Below the pieces are notes generated by a model that saw nothing but the letters and a program-made list of their open reading frames with translations, was not told the DNA's origin and did no database searches. Positions 1 through 4,215 of a DNA stretch of 5,936 bases are shown piece by piece (position 1 is the stretch's first letter; each line of letters opens with the position of its first letter). Where the stretch lies: the NCBI GenBank assembly GCA_026786325.1, contig JAJAYH010000495.1, positions 1 through 5,936 of the forward strand, given 5' to 3'. Both the position numbers and the translations under genes were made by a program. This stretch comes from Alkalinema sp. CAN_BIN05. GTDB lineage: Bacteria > Cyanobacteriota > Cyanobacteriia > Leptolyngbyales > Leptolyngbyaceae.

Positions 1-2757
1 ATCGAGAGCATCCCGTTTGTGACGTTCTTCGCCGAGGGTTTTGTCGAGTTCAGTGAGAAGTGCTTTGAGTTCGGTGAGGGCGGTATGGATTTCGACTTTT
101 TGAATATAGATCGCAGTGACTTGTTTCAGGGAGTATAGTTGTTGGGCGCGGAGTTCTTGGAGACGAATATTGACTTGGTCGAGGCGTTCTTGCGATCGGA
201 TTTGTTGATTACTGAAGTCTAGAAGTTGTTGCTCAATGGCACGCAATGCCTTCTCTTTGGTCTCAACTTCGGCTTCTAAACGTCGCAAACTGGATTGAAT
301 TCCTTGCCATTCACTATGATTTTGAGATTGTTCTAAGGCTTCAAGCGCCGCACGCAATTCCGCAACTTGATGTTCTTGTTGAGGTAATTCTGCATTGAGA
401 AATACGAGGCGTTGTTCGGCAGTCTGACCTTCGATAGTTTGTTGAGTGACTTGGTGAGTCAGAGAATCAGCCTGACCACTAATCCGATCGATTTCTTTCG
501 TCAGTTGAGTCGTATTAATTTCAAATTCACGATATTTTTGTCTAGCTTCAATCAGTTGTCTTGTTTTATTCTGATGGGCAATGGTTGCTTTAGCGATCGC
601 ATCTTCACAGCGAAATAACACCGTATCAATTTCCGCTAATCGTCCCCGAAGACTGGCCACTTCAGTCGATTCTTGCACTTGCCCAGATCCAAAGTGAAGC
701 GAAGACTTGCCCATGCTTCCCCCCGTCATTGCACCACTTGACTCCAGTAATTCACCATCCAACGTCACCATCCGGAATTTGCCCATATTTTGACGGGCAC
801 GATCAATAGATTCAAAAACGACTGTTCCGCCAAAAACATAGGCAAAGATATCCCAATATTTATCATCACAATCAATTAAATCGATCGCATACCCAATACA
901 ACCATTCAGGGTTTTAAGCTTGGCTCCATCGGGAATTTGGGGTGCGCGAATCTTATTCAACGGCAAAAAGGTCGCCCGTCCGGCCCGTTGTTTTTTCAGG
1001 ATTTCGATCGCAGCAGCAGCAATGGAATCATCATCCACAACCATATGACCAAGGCGCGCCCCGGCAGCAATTTCCAACGCCAATTGATATTTGGAGGTCA
1101 CTTTCCCAAGTTGTGCGACTAATCCATGAACGCCGGACAGATCCATGCCCAAAATCAGTTGGGTGGCAAAGGTTCCTTGAGCTTCTTGAATGGCGTATTT
1201 TTGGGCTTCCAGTTTATCGAGTTTACGCTGCTTTTCCCGCTGTTCATTTTGTAATCGGGTTTGGGTGTCTTTTTGAATTTGCAATTCCTGATCGATCGCC
1301 CCAATTTCCTGAGCTAGGGTTTGCACCAGTTGCATCGCCACGGTTAAGTCGGTGGCCAAATTTGCTTGTTCTAGCTGCCGATCGCGCAATTGCACAGCAA
1401 ATCCATCTCGTGATCGCACTTGATCCTCAATTTGTTTCCCCAATTGACTCGATCGTTCCAGCAACCGGGCCTGTTCTGTACGTTGCGGCTCCAAGGTTAA
1501 CAATACTGTGTCGATTTGGTGACGCAAGGCGGTTTGCTCTTGAACCCAAGCTTCGGCGCTGGCAGCGGATTGACTGGCTTCTTCGCGGGCACGATTGAGA
1601 ATATCTTGGGCCGTAGTGCGATCGGTTTGTGCAACTTGTAGCGTTTGTTCTAGGGCTTGATGAGAGTGGGTTGCACGGGTAAGTAGATCAGTATGCTCTG
1701 CGAGTTCGGTTTGAATGCGAGCAAGAGCGAGTTGAGTTTCTTTGTCAGTGTTTTGCAAATCCGATGTAGCGCGATCGAGTTGGCGTAGTTCAGCTTCTCG
1801 GGTGGCGAGTTGAGACTGGAGTGCAATTTGTTCGGCTTCACCCAGCGATCGGACTTTGGCATTTAGGGCATCAAGTTCCGTACCGAGAGCTTTGATTTGG
1901 GTTTCAGAGGTTTCAATTTGTAGCGTCAATGTCGTTATTTCAGTTTCACTACGGGTAATTTGTCCTGTGATTTTCTCAACATTTTTCTGAGTTTCCTGGA
2001 ATTTAAAGACCGCTTCCCATTGCGATTTTTCCTGCATTTCGGCCCGCAGTTTTTTGTACTTCTCGGCCTTGGTCCGATCCTGCGATAACCGATCGCGCTG
2101 ATCCATCAATTCCCGTTCAACAATCCGATAGCGATCTTCACGATCTTTAACCGCATCGAGCTTCTCGCGGGCTTGGACAATTTTGCGATCGAACGAGGCA
2201 ACCCCGGCTAATTCATCAATAATTTCCCGCCGCTCACGAGGATTCATCGAAATAATTCGCGTCACGTCCCCTTGCAATACAACGTTATAACCTTCCGGAT
2301 AAACCCGTAAACGGTTGAGCTGTTCGTGCAATTCGGTCAGTGTGCAGGATTGGCCATTAATAAAATAGTTTGATGTGTAAGTACCTTGTTGAGTCACTCG
2401 GAGCTTTCGGGTGACGCTCCATTCATCATTTTCCAGGACGATCGCTTGGGTTACGGTGCCATCAATGTTCTCTTCTTTAAGCAAGTCCAAATCATCAGAC
2501 AAGTCAAACGTCACCGTCACACTCGCCTCAACCGTCCGGCCCCGTCCACTCTGAGCCTGATTCACCAAGTCTGGCAAGCGCTCTGCCCGCATTCCCTTAG
2601 ACCCGGCCAGCCCCAAACAGAACAAAATGGCATCCAGCAAGTTTGACTTTCCAGAACCATTTGGGCCTGAAATAACCGTGAACCCAGGCAAAATTGGAAC
2701 CTGGGTTGTGCCCCCGAAAGATTTAAAATTGGTCAGCTCTAGTCGTTTAACAAACAC
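1..2757 (-). CDS. smc: Chromosome segregation ATPase SMC, N-terminal 919 residues (3' end outside window)
   Basis: SMC proteins form long antiparallel coiled-coil dimers that, with ScpA and ScpB, load on DNA and compact and segregate the bacterial chromosome. The frame is open from the GTG at 2757 to the window edge. Residues 1-170 form the N-terminal half of the ATPase head: it opens MFVKRLELTNFKSFGG, has Walker A GPNGSGKS at about 31-38, and a Q-loop glutamine at about 162 in VLQGDVTRI. A glutamine- and glutamate-rich coiled coil follows to about 530. The hinge spans about 540-685 and ends in the typical glycine-rich SSGAMTGGSMG. The returning coiled coil fills the rest. Walker B and the ABC signature lie in the missing part; full-length family members have roughly 1,200 residues. 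GTG is chosen because it places the conserved KRLELTNFKSF at the N-terminus and no ATG lies in frame just upstream. Shine-Dalgarno pairing is weak (GAG about 9 bases upstream). No scpA or scpB is adjacent. Family assignment is near certain. Confidence 0.97.
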   Translation of the reverse strand, partial: MFVKRLELTNFKSFGGTTQVPILPGFTVISGPNGSGKSNLLDAILFCLGLAGSKGMRAERLPDLVNQAQSGRGRTVEASVTVTFDLSDDLDLLKEENIDGTVTQAIVLENDEWSVTRKLRVTQQGTYTSNYFINGQSCTLTELHEQLNRLRVYPEGYNVVLQGDVTRIISMNPRERREIIDELAGVASFDRKIVQAREKLDAVKDREDRYRIVERELMDQRDRLSQDRTKAEKYKKLRAEMQEKSQWEAVFKFQETQKNVEKITGQITRSETEITTLTLQIETSETQIKALGTELDALNAKVRSLGEAEQIALQSQLATREAELRQLDRATSDLQNTDKETQLALARIQTELAEHTDLLTRATHSHQALEQTLQVAQTDRTTAQDILNRAREEASQSAASAEAWVQEQTALRHQIDTVLLTLEPQRTEQARLLERSSQLGKQIEDQVRSRDGFAVQLRDRQLEQANLATDLTVAMQLVQTLAQEIGAIDQELQIQKDTQTRLQNEQREKQRKLDKLEAQKYAIQEAQGTFATQLILGMDLSGVHGLVAQLGKVTSKYQLALEIAAGARLGHMVVDDDSIAAAAIEILKKQRAGRATFLPLNKIRAPQIPDGAKLKTLNGCIGYAIDLIDCDDKYWDIFAYVFGGTVVFESIDRARQNMGKFRMVTLDGELLESSGAMTGGSMGKSSLHFGSGQVQESTEVASLRGRLAEIDTVLFRCEDAIAKATIAHQNKTRQLIEARQKYREFEINTTQLTKEIDRISGQADSLTHQVTQQTIEGQTAEQRLVFLNAELPQQEHQVAELRAALEALEQSQNHSEWQGIQSSLRRLEAEVETKEKALRAIEQQLLDFSNQQIRSQERLDQVNIRLQELRAQQLYSLKQVTAIYIQKVEIHTALTELKALLTELDKTLGEERHKRDALD
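593..600. repeat. HIP1 octamer GCGATCGC inside smc
   Basis: This is a full copy of the cyanobacterial highly iterated palindrome, in the smc coding region at the return coiled coil. It is the only complete octamer within smc, although the CGATCG core occurs 14 times in the gene. The function of HIP1 is not settled; it is mainly useful here as a marker of cyanobacterial origin. Confidence 0.9.
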
Positions 2758-2866
2758 GCGTAGTCTCGATATGGTAACGATGCAGCATTGAGCATATAAA
2801 CAAATGCAAAGATGCGCTCTAGTCTAATGTGATCTGAGCAAAATGAATCAATTTTTATCGATCTTT

Positions 2867-2882
2867 TTTACCGATCGGTAAA
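2867..2882. promoter_or_regulatory. 16-bp perfect palindrome in the smc leader
   Basis: TTTACCGATCGGTAAA reads identically on both strands and lies about 110 bases before the smc start. It begins some 20 bases downstream of the predicted transcription start. Such placement fits an operator for a dimeric repressor, or a small RNA hairpin with six pairs closing a GATC loop. The centre is CCGATCGG, so it may alternatively be an ordinary HIP1-like CGATCG site whose flanks happen to match. The symmetry is seen directly; the regulatory role is inference. Confidence 0.4.
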
Positions 2883-2909
2883 TTCATCTCAAACCCTGAA
2901 TCTTTCTAC

Positions 2910-2938
2910 AGTATATAGGTACCATCAGCCGTTGTAAA
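2910..2938 (-). promoter_or_regulatory. Putative sigma70-type promoter of smc
   Basis: On the minus strand, TTTACA (2938-2933, five of six consensus bases) is followed after exactly 17 bases by TATACT (2915-2910, five of six). This is the best promoter-like pair in the spacer. It predicts a transcription start near 2903 and a leader of about 145 bases before the GTG. It supports independent transcription of smc. Confidence 0.5.
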
Positions 2939-2999
2939 TTATTTAAAAATACGGTTTGAAACGGGGGTTGCGATCGTTGACTACTACTTGTCAATGATT

Positions 3000-3034
3000 A
3001 TACGATCGGTCATGTGGAATGTGATCGATCGTAT
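3000..3034 (-). terminator. Stable hairpin after the small membrane-protein gene, possible terminator
   Basis: Arms at 3000-3012 and 3022-3034 pair over 13 positions with one mismatch, which is a G-U wobble in a plus-strand RNA and an A-C mismatch in the minus-strand RNA. They enclose a nine-base loop. The hairpin begins 24 bases after the stop of the small gene, where a terminator or 3'-end-protecting stem would be expected. No run of U follows it in the direction of transcription, so intrinsic termination is uncertain. Both arms contain CGATCG, so it could also be two HIP1-like sites in inverted order. Confidence 0.4.
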
Positions 3035-3057
3035 GGAAATGCTCTCATCGAAAATCA

Positions 3058-3210
3058 CTAAAAACTACTAATCAAAACTAGGATGGTCAGTAAACAAAAT
3101 AACCCAAATATCGATATCAGAATTGCTGGATAGGGTGCATGGTTTACGTGGTCTAGGTATTGATTAACCTGTTCGTCCTTTTCTTCGGGTCGCCAAATCA
3201 TTGGTTTCAT
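3058..3210 (-). CDS. Small single-pass membrane protein of unknown function (50 aa)
   Basis: I do not recognise this protein. It has a charged N-terminal part of about 28 residues (MKPMIWRPEEKDEQVNQYLD..., rich in E, D and K), then HAPYP. One strongly hydrophobic helix covers about residues 29-48 and the protein ends in SSF right after it. It would be a tail-anchored or single-span protein with most of its mass on one side of the membrane. ATG at 3210 is preferred to a TTG at 3300 in the same frame because GAGG sits eight bases before it and the upstream stretch looks non-coding. A promoter-like pair and a hairpin bracket it, which supports a real short gene. Candidates by size and shape include small accessory subunits of photosynthetic or respiratory complexes, but no signature such as the HLIP motif is present. 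Confidence 0.6.
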   Translation of the reverse strand: MKPMIWRPEEKDEQVNQYLDHVNHAPYPAILISIFGLFCLLTILVLISSF

Positions 3211-3218
3211 GACAAGAA

Positions 3219-3224
3219 CCTCGC
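3219..3224 (-). promoter_or_regulatory. Ribosome binding site of the small membrane-protein gene
   Basis: GCGAGG on the minus strand contains GAGG, which can pair with the anti-Shine-Dalgarno sequence, and leaves eight bases before ATG at 3210. This is the clearest such site in the window. It decides the start in favour of the 50-residue product over the 80-residue reading that would need TTG at 3300. Confidence 0.6.
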
Positions 3225-3264
3225 TGTTATTTGCTTTGGTATATATGCTCTGATCTATGAATAT

Positions 3265-3286
3265 ATGACCTAGACAAGATGACCTA
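3265..3286 (-). repeat. Direct repeat TAGGTCAT-N6-TAGGTCAT upstream of the small gene
   Basis: Two identical eight-base copies (3286-3279 and 3272-3265) are separated by six bases, a period of 14. They lie between the promoter-like pair at 3327-3300 and the ribosome binding site. Tandem half-sites of this kind are typical of response-regulator binding, but the sequence does not match a cyanobacterial site I know. The repeat is seen directly; a regulatory role is inferred. Confidence 0.4.
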
Positions 3287-3299
3287 TGTAGTGAAGTCA

Positions 3300-3327
3300 A
3301 TCATACTTTGCATCCATATGCTTCTAA
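3300..3327 (-). promoter_or_regulatory. Possible promoter of the small membrane-protein gene
   Basis: TTAGAA (3327-3322, four of six consensus bases), a 16-base spacer and TATGAT (3305-3300, five of six) face the small gene. They predict a start near 3293 and a leader of about 80 bases. An alternative -35 element, TTGACT at 3300-3295, lacks a good -10 partner. The AT-rich context raises the chance of a random match. Confidence 0.3.
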
Positions 3328-3358
3328 TTCTACAAGAGCGATGGGTCGAGACTCAAAA

Positions 3359-3372
3359 AAGATTCAAATCTT
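3359..3372 (-). terminator. Weak hairpin plus T-run between doxX and the small gene
   Basis: On the minus strand AAGATT-TG-AATCTT is followed directly by four more T residues. The stem is short and AT-rich and would have to open to form a workable loop, so it is a poor intrinsic terminator. It is listed because it is the only stem with a T-run in the doxX-small gene spacer (3489-3211), which otherwise shows only a six-base inverted repeat, CTAGAA/TTCTAG, at 3450-3475 just after the doxX stop. Confidence 0.2.
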
Positions 3373-3489
3373 GATACTTACTCGTAAAAATCTAACACAT
3401 CCAAAAATCCCTGCCTTCTCAGTTAGGAAGACAAGGAATATGGACAAACCTAGAAACTTAATAAATTGCTTCTAGCTCTCAGTCCCAAC

Positions 3490-4005
3490 TTAGACCTTAG
3501 ACGCTTGGTATGCCTTTTCCAAGACTTCTTCTTGTTTTAATTGGGCGGCGATCGATCGCTTTGTCAATGCATTAGAGATTAAAGTGTCAACAGAAAACTT
3601 ACCCGGACCATTCACAACGAAGAATAGGAAACAGGACGCGTAAACCGCAGATAGTTCCAAATAAGGGATGCTAAATCCAGCGACCAAAATATGGTGATAA
3701 ATGGCAACGGCCATGGTCGAGAACAGCCCCAAGGCCGCAGGGCGAGTAAGCAAACCCAAGGCTAATAATGGAGATGCCGTCAGCTCAGTTAAGGCGGCAA
3801 GATAGCTAAAGAAAATTGGGAATGGTAATCCAATCACTTCAACATAAGCAGTTGAGAACCCTTGAATATCTTGCAGTTTGTCCACTCCGTTGTGAACAAT
3901 CATAGTGCTCACAACTACGCGAAATACCAACCAAGCGGCTTGGTTCAATCCACTCGAACTAGGATCCGTATTAAACACGGTGGCCAAAATTTTGTTAAGT
4001 TTCAT
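3490..4005 (-). CDS. DoxX-family integral membrane protein
   Basis: This 171-residue protein has four hydrophobic helices at about 24-41, 62-86, 90-109 and 115-132, the DoxX layout. Family-type features are visible: R29 in helix 1, followed by the HNGVDKL turn at 38-44; a glutamate in helix 2 (E74); LGLLTRPAA at the helix 2-3 junction; and NGPGKFSVD after helix 4, matching the usual GpGr.SlD ending. DoxX relatives are named after the small subunit of an archaeal thiosulfate:quinone oxidoreductase. Many bacterial members are instead linked to redox or oxidative-stress functions, so substrate and partner are unknown here. A charged cytosol-like tail of about 30 residues follows the last helix. 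ATG at 4005 is the natural start; Shine-Dalgarno pairing upstream is poor. A terminator upstream and a 279-base spacer downstream suggest a single-gene unit. The family is confident, the role is not. Confidence 0.92.
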   Translation of the reverse strand: MKLNKILATVFNTDPSSSGLNQAAWLVFRVVVSTMIVHNGVDKLQDIQGFSTAYVEVIGLPFPIFFSYLAALTELTASPLLALGLLTRPAALGLFSTMAVAIYHHILVAGFSIPYLELSAVYASCFLFFVVNGPGKFSVDTLISNALTKRSIAAQLKQEEVLEKAYQASKV

Positions 4006-4056
4006 GGAGTAAGACTCTGTAAGAAATAAATGTGGGGATGGAATGAAGCGTCGTTC

Positions 4057-4093
4057 ATTAATAAATGTAACATCTATTAATAAGAAATGTAAT
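4057..4093 (-). promoter_or_regulatory. Tandem TTACATT element upstream of doxX (HLR1-like half-sites)
   Basis: An AT-rich block is duplicated with a three-base difference (4057-4070 and 4076-4092). On the minus strand each copy includes an octamer, ATTACATT (4093-4086) and GTTACATT (4071-4064). These resemble the half-site (G/T)TTACA(T/A)(T/A) of HLR1, bound by the cyanobacterial response regulator RpaB. In HLR1 the two octamers are two bases apart; here 14 bases separate them, so the match is partial. The position, 60-90 bases before the start codon, is right for promoter control. Confidence 0.35.
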
Positions 4094-4103
4094 CCCTATT
4101 CAA
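4077..4103 (-). promoter_or_regulatory. Possible promoter of doxX
   Basis: TTGAAT (4103-4098) and TATTAA (4082-4077) are separated by 15 bases, shorter than ideal; TTAATA at spacing 17 is an alternative -10. Either would leave a leader of about 65-70 bases. The pair overlaps the TTACATT tandem element, so a regulator bound there would sit on the promoter. The match to consensus is modest. Confidence 0.25.
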
Positions 4104-4139
4104 TGTTTTGTTTATTTTAAAATTAGAACTTCATCACAT

Positions 4140-4176
4140 AAAAAGGGCGATCGACACTGAACCGATCGCCCTTTTT
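4140..4176 (-). terminator. Intrinsic terminator of the aminopeptidase gene
   Basis: A perfect 14-bp stem (arms 4140-4153 and 4163-4176) with a nine-base loop starts 39 bases after the stop at 4216. Its base is an A-run opposite a T-run, so in the minus-strand RNA the GC-rich stem ends in five U residues, the classic form. It also reads as a terminator on the plus strand, although no gene converges from that side. The GC-rich upper stem is GGGCGATCG/CGATCGCCC, so it contains two inverted HIP1-like sites. Confidence 0.88.
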
Positions 4177-4215
4177 ACCCTATTTAAGACCTCTTGACGC
4201 TTAGATTAAAACCCC

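Larger units (their letters stand above)
2758..3057. other. Intergenic region between the small membrane-protein gene and smc
   Basis: This 300-base AT-rich spacer has no credible coding frame. It holds, in transcription order, a hairpin just after the small gene (3034-3000), an inverted repeat TTGAC-N8-GTCAA (2977-2994), a good sigma70-type promoter facing smc (2938-2910), a perfect 16-bp palindrome (2882-2867) and a predicted smc leader of about 145 bases. It also has five CGATCG cores, at 2872, 2971, 3003, 3026 and, in the sense of a near match, ATCGAT at 2858; only the first four are exact. I see no RNA gene of a known family. Confidence 0.7.

Noticed and set aside
412..618. Other short plus-strand frames within smc, including those at 937-1122 and 2386-2646
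   Set aside because: All are antisense to well-conserved SMC sequence and have no ribosome binding site or family resemblance.
942..1598. A 218-codon plus-strand open frame opposite smc
   Set aside because: It lies wholly antisense to the conserved SMC coiled coil and hinge, gives a low-complexity product rich in R, P and W with no recognisable domain, and is best explained by the codon use of smc on the other strand.
1650..1862. A 70-codon minus-strand frame within smc
   Set aside because: It is in a different frame of the continuous smc coding sequence. The smc frame itself reads unbroken through it, so there is no frameshift or embedded gene to invoke.
3211..3300. An N-terminal extension of the small membrane protein from TTG at 3300 (80 residues)
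   Set aside because: The extension would use a rare start without a ribosome binding site, crosses the direct repeat and leader, and has no protein-like pattern. ATG at 3210 has a well-spaced GAGG.
2758..4215. CRISPR array, tRNA, riboswitch or mobile element in the three spacers
   Set aside because: I found no regularly spaced repeats, no cloverleaf-like segment, no terminal inverted repeats with a transposase frame and no conserved riboswitch core.
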